Counted from the first letter of the stretch, positions 1 through 8,662 are shown. The stretch is DNA of 64,000 nt from CAXXOK01 sp001604115 (GCA_034928535.1 JAYFOV010000023.1:1-64000), one strand, 5' to 3'. Numbers and translations: made by a program. Notes: a model not told the origin generated them from the letters alone.

Positions 1-165
1 CCCTTGCCGGAGGGGGCGCTGAAACCAAAGAGCTTACGGCGATGGTATGAGCGGCTGCATAACGATAGCGCCGAGTACCGCATGTGGGGGAATGGGATCG
101 CGCTTCCGTGTGCGGCGTTTGTGCTGAAACGGATCGCCACATCCTTACAGGAGGTTAACTTATGA
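1..165 (+). CDS. C-terminal end of a DNA cytosine-5 methyltransferase (partial)
   Basis: The reading frame is open from the first base and stops at 163-165. The visible 54 residues contain WGNGIALPCAAFVL, the conserved last motif (motif X type) of phage and Clostridia C5 cytosine methyltransferases, where it helps close the AdoMet pocket. The start and catalytic PCQ region lie outside the window. The stop overlaps the ATG of the next gene by 4 bases (ATGA), so the two are translationally coupled. In a prophage such an orphan enzyme usually protects the phage DNA from host restriction. Family assignment rests on one motif only. Confidence 0.6.
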   Translation, partial: PLPEGALKPKSLRRWYERLHNDSAEYRMWGNGIALPCAAFVLKRIATSLQEVNL

Positions 166-2447
166 TCTACGACGTTAAAGAGCTACTTTCCGCGATCAAC
201 CCCTCCATGCTCAGTTATCAGGAGTGGGTCAATGTAGGCATGGCGCTCAAAGAGGGCGGGTACACCGCCTCGGACTGGGATGCATGGAGCCGCGGCGACC
301 CTGCGCGTTATCATGCAGGCGAATGCTTCAAAAAATGGGACAGCTTCGGCGGCGATGCCAAGCCCGTGACCATGGGTACGGTGGTGCAGTATGCGCGCGA
401 TCAAGGCTGGCGGCCTGCTGCAACCGATGACGGCTATGAGCTGGACTGGGATGGCCAGATCGGTGGGAAGGGAGTTGTGGTTGACCGTAACTGGCTGGAG
501 GCCCGCGAGGTGACTGCGCCTCAGCAGTGGGACGCTGTCAAGGAGTTGACCACCTACCTGGAAACGCTGTTTGAAGCCAGTGAGAATGTTGGCTATGTTA
601 CCGATTGCTACGAAAAGGACGGACGGTATCTGCCGACGCGTGGTAACTACGACCGCACCGCCGGCGCGCTGATCGAGGCATTGAGCAAGTGCAATGGCGA
701 CATCGGCAGCGTGATCGGCGACACCAAACCGGAGGCTGGGGCATGGATCCGCTTCAACCCGCTCGATGGCAAGGGCGTTAAAAACGAGAACGTTACCGAA
801 TACAAGTATGCGCTGGTGGAAAGCGACAGCATGGCCATTGAGCAGCAAAATGCTATCTTGCATGAGCTGGAGCTGCCGATCGCCATCATGGTGCATAGCG
901 GCGGCAAGAGTCTGCACGCCATCGTCAAGGTTGGCGCTGGATCCTACGATGAGTACCGCAAGCGCGTGGATTACCTGTACGAGGTATGCGCGAAAAACGG
1001 GCTGAAAATCGACACCCAGAACCGCAACCCCTCCCGTCTGAGCCGCATGCCAGGTGTCACCCGCAACGGCAACAAGCAGTATATCGTGGCGCGCGAAATC
1101 GGAAAGGCCAGCTGGGATGAGTGGAAAGAATGGGTGGAGAGCATCAACGATGACCTGCCCGACCCTGAAAGCATGGCCGACGTGTGGAACGACTTGCCAC
1201 CGCTGGCGCCAACGCTCATTGATGGCGTGCTGCGCATGGGGCACAAGCTACTGCTGGCAGGACCCAGCAAGGCCGGTAAGAGCTACGCTCTGATCGAGCT
1301 GTGTTGCGCCATTGCGGAGGGAAAGCCCTGGCTTGGATGGCCATGTGCGCAGGGGCGTGTGATGTACGTCAATCTTGAGCTTGACCGTGCCAGCTGCCTG
1401 CACCGTTTCCGGGATGTGTATGATGCGCTGGGATATACCCCGGCACATGTCGGGAACATTGACATCTGGAATCTTCGCGGCAAGGCTATCCCCATGGATG
1501 AGCTCGCACCCAAACTGATCCGGCGTGCAACCAAGAAAGGGTATACGGCCATCATCATCGACCCGATTTACAAGGTGATCACCGGCGACGAAAACAGCGC
1601 TGACCAGATGGCCAAGTTCTGCAACCAGTTCGACACGGTTTGTACCAAACTGGGCTGCGCCGTGATTTACTGCCATCACCACAGCAAGGGCACACAAGGC
1701 CAAAAGCGCTCCATGGACAGGGCCAGCGGCAGCGGCGTGTTCGCCCGCGACCCGGACGCGATGCTGGACATGATCGAACTGGACGTGACCGATGCGCTGC
1801 GCAAGGCCGAGGGTGACCGCGCCGTATGCCGTGCCTACGAGGCTGCCTTTGACCGGCTGCTGGGCAAAGGCTGGGGCGAGGATGTTAGCCAGGACGATCT
1901 GTGCAGCGCGGCCGCCATGCGCGATCATGCTGCCAGGCTGCTCACACGGGCGCAGGAGCAAAGCATCGGCGTGGAGATCGCCGAGGCGCGCGAGAAAGCG
2001 GAGCGGCGCAGCGCGTGGCGCATTGAGGGCACATTGCGCGAGTTTGCGCCGTTTAAGCCCCTGAATCAGTGGTTTGATTACCCGATTCACACGCCCGACC
2101 GCACGGGGGCGCTGGGGGACCTGAAAAGCGATGGAGAGCAAGGCGGTAACCTTACAAATTGGAAGGACAGGGGTCGCCAAAAGGCGATTGACGCAAACAA
2201 GGATAAGAAAGGCGAAAACTGGCAGACACTTGAAACCGGGTTTGAAGCCTTACAAGTGGAGGGTGAAACTACCATTTCCGCATTGATGGAGTACTCAGGC
2301 TTGTCCCGCAACACAATAAAAGGATGGGCAGACCATCAGCCAGGATTCGAGCGCGACAAGCGCGGCAGGGTAATCCGATTGGAGCAGGATGAGAACTGGG
2401 CAGAACAAAGCGTCAGCACTGGTGAAAACGACACTGTACCCTTTTGA
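162..2447 (+). CDS. Phage primase-helicase (PriCT-2, AEP-like primase, RecA-like ATPase)
   Basis: 761 residues. Residues about 10-80 look like a PriCT-2 domain (primase C-terminal type helical module, WVNVGMALK). Residues about 110-320 resemble an archaeo-eukaryotic primase-like replication domain (IMVHSGGKSLHAIV, then NPSRLSRMPG). A RecA-like ATPase follows, with Walker A GPSKAGKS near residue 367 and a Walker B-like strand AIIIDP near residue 463. The end (about 690-745) holds a predicted helix-turn-helix (YSGLSRNTIKGW). It probably opens and primes the phage origin. It is coupled to the methyltransferase upstream and followed directly by a repeat-rich non-coding stretch that could be the origin it acts on. 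Confidence 0.85.
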   Translation: MIYDVKELLSAINPSMLSYQEWVNVGMALKEGGYTASDWDAWSRGDPARYHAGECFKKWDSFGGDAKPVTMGTVVQYARDQGWRPAATDDGYELDWDGQIGGKGVVVDRNWLEAREVTAPQQWDAVKELTTYLETLFEASENVGYVTDCYEKDGRYLPTRGNYDRTAGALIEALSKCNGDIGSVIGDTKPEAGAWIRFNPLDGKGVKNENVTEYKYALVESDSMAIEQQNAILHELELPIAIMVHSGGKSLHAIVKVGAGSYDEYRKRVDYLYEVCAKNGLKIDTQNRNPSRLSRMPGVTRNGNKQYIVAREIGKASWDEWKEWVESINDDLPDPESMADVWNDLPPLAPTLIDGVLRMGHKLLLAGPSKAGKSYALIELCCAIAEGKPWLGWPCAQGRVMYVNLELDRASCLHRFRDVYDALGYTPAHVGNIDIWNLRGKAIPMDELAPKLIRRATKKGYTAIIIDPIYKVITGDENSADQMAKFCNQFDTVCTKLGCAVIYCHHHSKGTQGQKRSMDRASGSGVFARDPDAMLDMIELDVTDALRKAEGDRAVCRAYEAAFDRLLGKGWGEDVSQDDLCSAAAMRDHAARLLTRAQEQSIGVEIAEAREKAERRSAWRIEGTLREFAPFKPLNQWFDYPIHTPDRTGALGDLKSDGEQGGNLTNWKDRGRQKAIDANKDKKGENWQTLETGFEALQVEGETTISALMEYSGLSRNTIKGWADHQPGFERDKRGRVIRLEQDENWAEQSVSTGENDTVPF

Positions 2448-2640
2448 CAACGCGAGGGGAAATACTGTCATTACTGCAAGCCGTGACACAGACGTAATTG
2501 ACACTTTAAGGGTGTCAAAGTGTCAACACCGGAGAAAAAGACACTATCAAAACTGGCTGATTGGGGGGTGTCAGTGTCACTGTCTACACTCTCCTAAAGG
2601 AGAGAGTGTAGACAGGTGATGACACCTCCCAACCCAATGA
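2424..2640. repeat. GTGTCA/TGACAC iteron-like cluster, possible phage replication origin
   Basis: From the last codons of the primase-helicase gene to about 2640 the hexamer GTGTCA or its complement TGACAC (or the core GACAC) recurs at least eight times in both orientations. A hairpin (2582-2613) pairs GTCTACACTCTCC with GGAGAG-AGTGTAGAC around a TAAA loop, with a two-base bulge. No convincing gene lies in 2448-2687. Iterons next to the replication-initiator gene are the usual form of phage and plasmid origins. Binding has not been shown; the call is positional plus repeats. Confidence 0.5.
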
Positions 2641-2687
2641 GAAAAATGACAGGTTACGCTTTAATGAACGAAAGTGAGGGAAATAGC

Positions 2688-2921
2688 ATGAAACGTACTT
2701 GGAATGACGAAAGACTGCGGCGTCAATATGCCCGCGTGAAAGAATACGCATTAAGCGATGGCTTCACGGAGGATGAACTGTCTTCGCACTACTTGGACAG
2801 GCTTGGACACCAAACCCAAAGCCCGCGCATAACGCGTATGATTCGACTGGCCTATCACCTTGGTTGGTTGCGCGGGATTGCTTACGTAGACGAGGGCAAA
2901 ACCCCTGTCACGTTGAGCTAA
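2688..2921 (+). CDS. Small phage protein of unknown function
   Basis: 77 residues from ATG 2688, chosen because GTGAGGG sits 8 bases upstream; an in-frame upstream ATG at 2616 has no ribosome site and falls in the repeat region. The product is basic at its start (MKRTWNDERLRRQYARVKEYA) and predicted mostly helical, ending in GWLRGIAYVDEGKT. No family recognised. It lies between the putative origin and rusA in the early region, so a replication or recombination accessory role is possible but not shown. Confidence 0.6.
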   Translation: MKRTWNDERLRRQYARVKEYALSDGFTEDELSSHYLDRLGHQTQSPRITRMIRLAYHLGWLRGIAYVDEGKTPVTLS

Positions 2922-2937
2922 GGGGGTTATAACAAAC

Positions 2938-3327
2938 ATGCAATTCTTCTGCCCGATGCAGCCCCCAACAACCACGGCACAGATGCACCAGGTATCCGTA
3001 GTAAATGGCAAGCCGCATTTCTACGATCCGCCCGAAGTTGCAGCTGCCCGCGCAAAGCTGCTATCTGCCATATGCCAGCACATGCCGCCCGCTCCCATGG
3101 ATGGCGCAGTATCCTTGTTGGTCAAGTGGTGTTTCCCAGCCGCCGGCGGTCACCGGGACGGCGAGTACCGTACTACCAAGCCAGATTGTGACAACCTGCA
3201 GAAACTGCTCAAGGATGTCATGAGTCAGTGCGGGTTCTGGCGTGATGACGCGCAGGTGTGCCGGGAGATCGTGGAAAAGTTTTGGGCTAACATCCCCGGC
3301 ATCTATATACGCGTGGAGGCGCTATAA
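2938..3327 (+). CDS. rusA: RusA-family Holliday junction endonuclease
   Basis: 129 residues, close to the family norm of about 120. The signature KPDCDNLQKLLKDVM followed by GFWRDDAQVC carries the acidic residues (D of KPD, D of CDN, the DD pair) that bind metal in RusA. RusA dimers cut four-way DNA junctions formed during phage replication or recombination, giving linear concatemers fit for packaging. The ATG is preceded by AGGGGG with suitable spacing. It sits with other early genes upstream of the late regulators, as is usual in Bacillota siphoviruses. Confidence 0.9.
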   Translation: MQFFCPMQPPTTTAQMHQVSVVNGKPHFYDPPEVAAARAKLLSAICQHMPPAPMDGAVSLLVKWCFPAAGGHRDGEYRTTKPDCDNLQKLLKDVMSQCGFWRDDAQVCREIVEKFWANIPGIYIRVEAL

Positions 3328-3329
3328 CC

Positions 3330-3605
3330 ATGGATACGCTCATCACAACGCCATTCTGGCCGCGCGAGGATGTATGGCCGCCTGGCACCCTACGCAAGTC
3401 TGCCGCCATGGCCTACCGCGCGCTACACGATCAGGGCATCATTGAGCTGCAAAAGGTGATCTACAGCAGGCAGACCGATATCACGCGCTTTCGTTATTTG
3501 GCCATGAGCTGGGGCCCGGATATCACGCAGGCGCTGGAAACTGCTGAGGATATGGCGCTGCTCCGGCTCGAGGCTGATTACTATGCTACACACAAGGAGG
3601 GCTGA
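3330..3605 (+). CDS. Small phage protein of unknown function
   Basis: 91 residues, starting two bases after the rusA stop, so likely coupled to it. The middle part (RKSAAMAYRALHDQGIIELQKVIYSR) is helical; no cysteines or membrane segments stand out. No family recognised. Early-region position only. Confidence 0.6.
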   Translation: MDTLITTPFWPREDVWPPGTLRKSAAMAYRALHDQGIIELQKVIYSRQTDITRFRYLAMSWGPDITQALETAEDMALLRLEADYYATHKEG

Positions 3606-3607
3606 CC

Positions 3608-3982
3608 ATGGAACACAAGGTAACGCCTGAATGGATTGACCAGCAGCGGGACAAGCATTGCGGGGTTGTGAACTATAAGCACGACTTTTATGCGCTTTCG
3701 ACAGACGAGTTAAGGGGCCTGCGCGAGGTTATCAAAGCCGCCCTTGACGCGCTGGAAGCGGCGTATGCGGAGATCGCCCGCCTGACCGCCGAGCGGGACG
3801 CGGCTGCTCGGGATTTGAAGTGGTTGAGCAACGAGTACAAGTTTTGTGTCACATGCAAGCGAGATAACGGGCGTGGCGTTAGGGACTGCAACGACGAAAG
3901 ATGCGATGCAGAAAACCACTACGTGTGGCGCGGCCTGTGCGCCGAGAACGCGCCCACCGGCGCAAGGGAGGCGACCACATGA
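3608..3982 (+). CDS. Phage protein with coiled coil and C-terminal Cys cluster
   Basis: 124 residues, preceded by AAGGAGGGCTGACC. Residues about 30-75 form an Ala/Glu/Arg-rich helix likely to be a coiled coil (EAAYAEIARLTAERDAAARD). The C-terminal part has Cys pairs (CVTCKRD, then DCNDERCDAENH) that could form a small zinc-binding knuckle. Such proteins are frequent in early regions of Clostridia phages and lack assigned function. Its stop overlaps the start of the next gene by four bases. Confidence 0.6.
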   Translation: MEHKVTPEWIDQQRDKHCGVVNYKHDFYALSTDELRGLREVIKAALDALEAAYAEIARLTAERDAAARDLKWLSNEYKFCVTCKRDNGRGVRDCNDERCDAENHYVWRGLCAENAPTGAREATT

Positions 3983-4176
3983 CCGCTGCCGAGTTCCTGT
4001 ACAAGACCATCCACGGCGGGTACGCCACCCGTGACACCTGCCGGGACTACATGCAGATGCATGCGGAGCCGTACACCGACGATGACCTGCAAGCCGTTTA
4101 CCGCCTGCACAACTACCGCGAGGTACGAGATGTTATGCGGGCAGCACAAGGTGAAATGATTGTGGTGGAGGGATGA
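3979..4176 (+). CDS. Small acidic phage protein of unknown function
   Basis: 65 residues from ATG 3979, which overlaps the previous stop (ATGA) and has GGGAGGCGACC just upstream. The frame is open further upstream, but an earlier start would overlap the previous gene by about 80 bases. Rich in Tyr and acidic residues (YTDDDLQAVYRLHNYREV). No family recognised. Confidence 0.55.
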   Translation: MTAAEFLYKTIHGGYATRDTCRDYMQMHAEPYTDDDLQAVYRLHNYREVRDVMRAAQGEMIVVEG

Positions 4177-4219
4177 GATGCACATTAGGCATCGCCACCG
4201 CACGAAAGGGGCGCACTGA

Positions 4220-4498
4220 GTGAACGAGCATCTTCTTGCCAACGCCGTTATCAAACAAGCTGCCGCTGATTGGCGCAGCGCCATTGAGCCAACAAATCCC
4301 AAAAAGAAAGGGTTTGTGCAGATCGTGTACAAGAAACGGACAAGGCTGAACGAGCTGCGCAGGTTCTTCCGTGGGAGGAACGCGGATATCTTCAGCGGGG
4401 GGCAGGCAAGGGTGATCCTGGCCAGGCTGGAGGACGAGTACAAAGCGTCAAGGGGGCGTTTGCAGATCGAGGCGTACGAAAGGGGCGAGATTGGTTGA
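4220..4498 (+). CDS. Small basic phage protein of unknown function
   Basis: 92 residues from GTG 4220, with GAAAGGGG upstream. Lys/Arg-rich centre (NPKKKGFVQIVYKKRTRLNELRR is basic throughout), which would fit nucleic-acid binding; this is inference from charge only. The stop overlaps the TTG start of the next gene, so the two are probably coupled. Confidence 0.55.
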   Translation: MNEHLLANAVIKQAAADWRSAIEPTNPKKKGFVQIVYKKRTRLNELRRFFRGRNADIFSGGQARVILARLEDEYKASRGRLQIEAYERGEIG

Positions 4499-4908
4499 CC
4501 GCACGCGAAACGCTTGACAACTGCCGCTCCATGGCGCAGGAATGCGCGAAAATCGCAGAACTGATCGAGATAGCCGAGAAACGCATTCCAATGGGGCCTA
4601 GCGCGCCCGTGTCGGTCGCCTTGTGTGATACACCGCGCGGAGGGAACGACGCGACCATGGCGGCAATACAGCGCATTGACGGGCTGGAAGAATGGTATCG
4701 TCGCGATCATGCCGAATTGGTCATGCTGGTGGAGCAGGTAGAGGGTATCATTGCCGAACTGGAAGAATGGGCGCGGAAACTGATACGCTCGTACTACATC
4801 GACGGGAAAACAGATGCGGAGGTTGCCGCGCTGATGGGGTGGACACGGAGAGCGACGGCTTGCGATAGTCGAAATTGGGTTATCGCAGAAATTGAAAGAA
4901 ACACTTGA
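4495..4908 (+). CDS. RinA/ArpU-like phage late-gene transcription regulator
   Basis: 137 residues from TTG 4495 (overlapping the previous stop). Residues 1-90 are helical and Glu-rich. Residues about 95-135 carry a sigma-region-4-like helix-turn-helix preceded by the hallmark RSYYIDGKTDAEVAALMGWT, as in the RinA/ArpU/DUF1492 regulators that switch on packaging and structural genes in Gram-positive phages. It lies just before a strong promoter and the terminase genes, the expected place. The -35 element of that promoter overlaps its stop codon. Confidence 0.7.
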   Translation: MTARETLDNCRSMAQECAKIAELIEIAEKRIPMGPSAPVSVALCDTPRGGNDATMAAIQRIDGLEEWYRRDHAELVMLVEQVEGIIAELEEWARKLIRSYYIDGKTDAEVAALMGWTRRATACDSRNWVIAEIERNT

Positions 4909-4933
4909 CCGTACACCCCTTGACAGGTATAAT
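4905..4933 (+). promoter_or_regulatory. Strong sigma-A type promoter in front of the late genes
   Basis: TTGACC at 4905-4910, a 17-base spacer, and TATAAT at 4928-4933: 11 of 12 consensus bases at ideal spacing. The -35 box contains the TGA stop of the preceding regulator gene. Predicted transcription starts near 4940 and reads the second regulator and the terminase/structural operon. Confidence 0.75.
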
Positions 4934-4961
4934 GGTAGTGGTGACAAGTGTATAAAACACA

Positions 4962-4993
4962 AAGCGCTCTTGCTGTAAACAGCAGGGGCGCTT
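4962..4993 (+). other. Leader hairpin between promoter and second regulator
   Basis: AAGCGC-TCT-TGCTG pairs with CAGCA-GGG-GCGCTT around a TAAA loop, a 14-bp stem with two G-U pairs. It is followed by CTCTATG rather than a clean T tract, so it is either a weak attenuator or an mRNA-stabilising leader structure. It would begin about 22 bases into the transcript. Confidence 0.45.
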
Positions 4994-5025
4994 CTCTATG
5001 CCCAAAATAAGCGCAGGAGGTTCCC

Positions 5026-5433
5026 ATGCAAATCAACCGTGACACCCTCATGGAGCTGCGCCGCCTACGACTGGATGCGCAATACCACAATGCCAAGGCA
5101 GCGGAGTACATGGCACGCGCTACCCATGGCACCAGTACACGCCGGGCAACCGATATGAGCGGGACAGGCAAATGCCCACTGACTACATCGGCAGAGGCGT
5201 ATGGTAGAGAGCACGCGGCTGCTGCAGCATCGACCAAGGCGGCCAATGCGATCTGGGCGCAGGTAATGCCGCTGCTGGATGGTGTGAGGCTGGATGAGCG
5301 CCTTGTCATCGAGTACTTGTACAACAAGGGCATGGATTACCCGGATATTGCCAAGAGCATCAAGCGCAATATCGATGCGTGCTATCGCATGCATGGGGAG
5401 ACGCTGCGGGCGATGGCGCGGGCGCAGACATAA
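5026..5433 (+). CDS. Second sigma-region-4-like phage regulator
   Basis: 135 residues, ATG 5026 with GCAGGAGG upstream. The C-terminal part (LDERLVIEYLYNKGMDYPDIAK) has the same plan as the 4495 gene product: a helix with Y-N-K-G/Y-I-D-G-K before a helix-turn-helix, typical of ArpU/RinA-like proteins. The two may be paralogues acting in sequence. It is the first gene after the strong promoter and directly precedes the terminase genes. Confidence 0.6.
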   Translation: MQINRDTLMELRRLRLDAQYHNAKAAEYMARATHGTSTRRATDMSGTGKCPLTTSAEAYGREHAAAAASTKAANAIWAQVMPLLDGVRLDERLVIEYLYNKGMDYPDIAKSIKRNIDACYRMHGETLRAMARAQT

Positions 5434-5455
5434 TAACCGGAGGTGCGTGATCGGT

Positions 5456-5986
5456 GTGGCAGACTGGGTAAGCATCAAGGCGGAGTACCTTGTCGGAGAT
5501 AGCAGCCTACGCGAGCTCGCCGAAAAATACGGCGTAAGTCATAACACCCTGCGCAAGCGTGCGGAACGCGAGAAGTGGACACTTGAGCGCAAAGGCGCAT
5601 GTCGCAAACGTGACGCAAAAATTACGCAAAAAGTTGCGACAAAAATTGCGACACGCGAAGTCGACCGTTTGACCCGCTTGCTAGGTGTTGGCGACCTACT
5701 CGCAGATAAGCTTGAGCAGTCGGCTAGGCAGCTGGGAGCGTATACAATCCTCAAGCGCAAAGGTGATCGTGTCGTTGAGGACGATGAGGGCAATCGCCGA
5801 GTGGTTGAGGATACCGAGGAGATCGCCGTGCCGTGCGAATCGATTATCAGCACAGCAGACGCAAAGCGCATCGCCTCCGCCCTCAAAGACCTGCATGAAA
5901 TCGCCAAGGTTTCCTCGCCCGGCAAAGACGAGGCGCTCAGTAAAGCCAGCGCTCTTTTGGAGGGATTGCCCAGTGCCATTGACTGA
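5456..5986 (+). CDS. terS: Terminase small subunit
   Basis: 176 residues. The N-terminus (ADWVSIKAEYLVGDSSLREL, then AEKYGVSHNTLRKRAEREKW) is the DNA-binding helix-turn-helix of phage small terminases of the PBSX/SPP1-like group; it recognises the pac or cos site. Starts at GTG 5456 or, less likely by similarity of the ADW beginning, GTG 5447; the ribosome site CGGAGG (5438-5443) is long (12) for the first and short (3) for the second. A central acidic hinge and helical C-terminus would form the oligomer and bind TerL. Overlaps terL by 14 bases. Confidence 0.85.
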   Translation: MADWVSIKAEYLVGDSSLRELAEKYGVSHNTLRKRAEREKWTLERKGACRKRDAKITQKVATKIATREVDRLTRLLGVGDLLADKLEQSARQLGAYTILKRKGDRVVEDDEGNRRVVEDTEEIAVPCESIISTADAKRIASALKDLHEIAKVSSPGKDEALSKASALLEGLPSAID

Positions 5987-7265
5987 TAAGCAGCAATCCT
6001 ACCTTGCTGGCTGCAGCCACCGCTGGAACATCAAGACCGGCGCGACCGGCAGCGGAAAAACCTTTCTGGATTGCCTGGCCGTGATCCCTAAACGGGTGCT
6101 TGCCTGCCGGGGCGAAGGACTCATCGTGCTACTGGGCAACACGCGCGGGACGCTGGAGCGCAACGTGCTGGAGCCGATGCGAGATATCTGGCCAGGGCTG
6201 GTCGGGCAAATCAGTGCGGATAACACGCTGGATCTGTTTGGTCATAAAGCCTACGCTTTGGGCGCGGACAGCAAAAAGCACATCGCCCGTCTGCAAGGCT
6301 CCACGATTGAGTACGGGTACGGTGACGAAATCACCACGTGGGCGCAAGGCGTGTTTGAGATGCTCAAGAGTCGCCTTCGCTGCGCCCACAGCCGCTTTGA
6401 TGGCACATGCAACCCAGATACCCCCAATCACTGGTTTAAGACATTTCTGGACAGCGACGCGGATATATTCCAGCAGGCGTACACCATTGACGATAACACC
6501 TTCCTCAAGCCCGAGTTTGTCAGCAACATCAAGGCTGAGTATCTGGCAGCAGGCAATGCGTACTACCAACGGTATATCCTGGGAAAGTGGGCAACGGCTG
6601 ACGGATCGGTATACCGGCTGTTTTCGGACGAGCCTGCCCGCTTCATTGTGACCCGCGATTGGCTAAAAGGGCACCCGCTTTCCACCGTGACGATTGGTGT
6701 GGACTTTGGCGGCACCGGCTCAGGGCATGCGTTTTCCTGCACAGGCGTTGAGCGAGGCTTGACCGGGCTGGTGTCGCTTGCTGAGTGGTACCATAACCCC
6801 AAAAGGTCCGGCCGGACGCTGGACCCGCACCAGATCGAGGCGGCATTTGTGGATTTCGCCCGGATGTGCGCGCAGGAATACGGCGCGCGGATCGCCTACT
6901 GCGACAGTGCGGAGCAGGCGTTGATTCAGGGGCTACGTAATGCCGTTGTGCGCGAGCGTATCCCCATCGTGATCGAGAACGCGCGCAAAGGCTCCATCAA
7001 CGACCGAATCCGCTTTCTGTGCCGCATGATGGCGGCGGGTCGGTATCACATCATGGACGGTTGCCCACGCACCGTGGAGGCACTTTCCACAGCCGTGTGG
7101 AATGCGAAGTACAAGACAGAGGACAGGCGACTGGATGACGGCACAACCAACATCGATAGCTTGGACGCTCTGGAATACAGTTACGAGCCCTTCATGGGCG
7201 CCATGACATACGGAGGGCAGGGGGCGCGTACGGTTACGACCGCCGCCGGGAGGATTGAGGCATGA
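5973..7265 (+). CDS. terL: Terminase large subunit (packaging ATPase-nuclease)
   Basis: 430 residues, GTG 5973 with TTGGAGGG upstream. The ATPase domain has the adenine-binding/Walker A region TGATGSGKTFLDCLA near residue 20. YGYGDEITTW near residue 115 is the Walker B/catalytic Glu part. The C-terminal RNase H-like nuclease has GVDFGGTGSGHAF near residue 245, YCDSAEQALI near 310 and a late Asp (NIDSLDALEYSYEP). It powers DNA entry through the portal and cuts the concatemer. PBSX/SPP1-type length. Overlaps terS at its start and the portal gene by 4 bases. Confidence 0.95.
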   Translation: MPLTDKQQSYLAGCSHRWNIKTGATGSGKTFLDCLAVIPKRVLACRGEGLIVLLGNTRGTLERNVLEPMRDIWPGLVGQISADNTLDLFGHKAYALGADSKKHIARLQGSTIEYGYGDEITTWAQGVFEMLKSRLRCAHSRFDGTCNPDTPNHWFKTFLDSDADIFQQAYTIDDNTFLKPEFVSNIKAEYLAAGNAYYQRYILGKWATADGSVYRLFSDEPARFIVTRDWLKGHPLSTVTIGVDFGGTGSGHAFSCTGVERGLTGLVSLAEWYHNPKRSGRTLDPHQIEAAFVDFARMCAQEYGARIAYCDSAEQALIQGLRNAVVRERIPIVIENARKGSINDRIRFLCRMMAAGRYHIMDGCPRTVEALSTAVWNAKYKTEDRRLDDGTTNIDSLDALEYSYEPFMGAMTYGGQGARTVTTAAGRIEA

Positions 7266-8659
7266 ACGACAACGGCAACATGATCGAGCAGTGGCTTGAC
7301 AAACAGGGCTACCGCTGCGTAGACAGCGATTATCGTATGCACATCCAGCGGTTTCGGGAGTGGTTCGAGGGGTACTGCCCAGAGTTCCACGATTATCGGG
7401 TAACGGCGCAGCGGGCTCAGCGGAAGCTAAAACGGTATTCGTTGGGCATGGCGAAAACCGTTTGCGAAGACTATGCTACGCTGCTGCTGAACGAAAAAGT
7501 GCAGATCAGTGCCAACGGATTCAAGGTATTGCCCGACCTGCTGCGGGACAACCGCTTTTTCGAGCGCGGTAATCGCCTGATAGAATGGGTCTTTGCGCTG
7601 GGCACCGGCGCTTTGGTGGAGTTTATCGACGAAAGCGGCGCGCCCACCATTGACTACATCCGGGGCGACCTGATCTACCCGTTGAACTGGGACGGCGACA
7701 ACATCACAGAGTGCGCGTTCGGCAGCCGGCGTGTACTGGGAGCGCGCAAAGATGCGGGCGAGGGTTATTACGTTCAGGTGCACGAGCGTCGGGACGGGAA
7801 GTATTTCATCCGCAATGTGTGGCTGGACAAGGATGGTAAGGAGCTGCCGCCGCCGGAGGGCGTAGAGCCTGAAAGCGGGCCGTTTGCAGTTCCGCTGTTT
7901 CAGATCATTCGCCCCAACACGGTCAACAGCATTGACCCCGATTCGCCCATGGGCATGAGCATCTTCGGTGCGTCAATCGACCAGTTGAAAGCCGTTGACT
8001 TAGTGTATGACAGCTACGTCAATGAATTCCAACTGGGCAAGAAGCGTTTGATGGTTCCTCAAAGCTTTCAGATGCAGGCGCTGCAAGAGGATGGGACGCT
8101 CAAGCCGATGTTTGACCCCAACGACCTGATCTACAATGTATATCAGGTTGGCGATAACGCTACCGACAAGCTGCAGGCCGTCGACATGGAGCTGCGCGCC
8201 GAGGCACATGAGCAGGGTTTACAGCGCATGATCGACCTGCTGAGCAAGCGCTGCGGGTTGGGCGTGGGCAGGTATCGCGTTGCAGACGGCGGGGCCAAGA
8301 CCGCTACGGAGGTCATCAGCGAGGACAGCGACCTATACCAGAGCGTGAAACGGCATGAGAAGCCCTTGGAGCGAGTGATCATCGGAATGGTGCGTGCTCT
8401 TTCCGCGCTGTCTGGGGGCGCTCCCGACATCGACGTGGGCGTGGAATTTGACGATTCCATTTTCGAGGACACCGGCACGACCATCGCCCGCAATATCCAG
8501 CTGGTAACGGCTGGGCTTAAATCAAAGCGCGCCGCGATCATGGAAATTGCGGGATGCGATGAGAAAGAGGCCGAAAAGCGCCTGCAGGAAATCGCCTCCG
8601 AGCAGATGATCGAAGCGCCGAATGTGGACGTGATGTTTGCCAAAGGCGAGGAGGCGTAA
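7262..8659 (+). CDS. Portal protein, SPP1 gp6-like
   Basis: 465 residues, ATG 7262 overlapping the terL stop. Shows the portal pattern of the SPP1 family: N-terminal KRYSLGMAKTVCEDYATLLL, central YNVYQVGDNATDKLQAVD and ATEVISEDSDLYQSVKRHE, the long helix of the DNA channel and clip region. Twelve copies form the ring at the capsid vertex through which DNA is packaged and to which the connector and tail attach. Typical family length is 440-500. Confidence 0.93.
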   Translation: MNDNGNMIEQWLDKQGYRCVDSDYRMHIQRFREWFEGYCPEFHDYRVTAQRAQRKLKRYSLGMAKTVCEDYATLLLNEKVQISANGFKVLPDLLRDNRFFERGNRLIEWVFALGTGALVEFIDESGAPTIDYIRGDLIYPLNWDGDNITECAFGSRRVLGARKDAGEGYYVQVHERRDGKYFIRNVWLDKDGKELPPPEGVEPESGPFAVPLFQIIRPNTVNSIDPDSPMGMSIFGASIDQLKAVDLVYDSYVNEFQLGKKRLMVPQSFQMQALQEDGTLKPMFDPNDLIYNVYQVGDNATDKLQAVDMELRAEAHEQGLQRMIDLLSKRCGLGVGRYRVADGGAKTATEVISEDSDLYQSVKRHEKPLERVIIGMVRALSALSGGAPDIDVGVEFDDSIFEDTGTTIARNIQLVTAGLKSKRAAIMEIAGCDEKEAEKRLQEIASEQMIEAPNVDVMFAKGEEA

Positions 8660-8662
8660 CGC

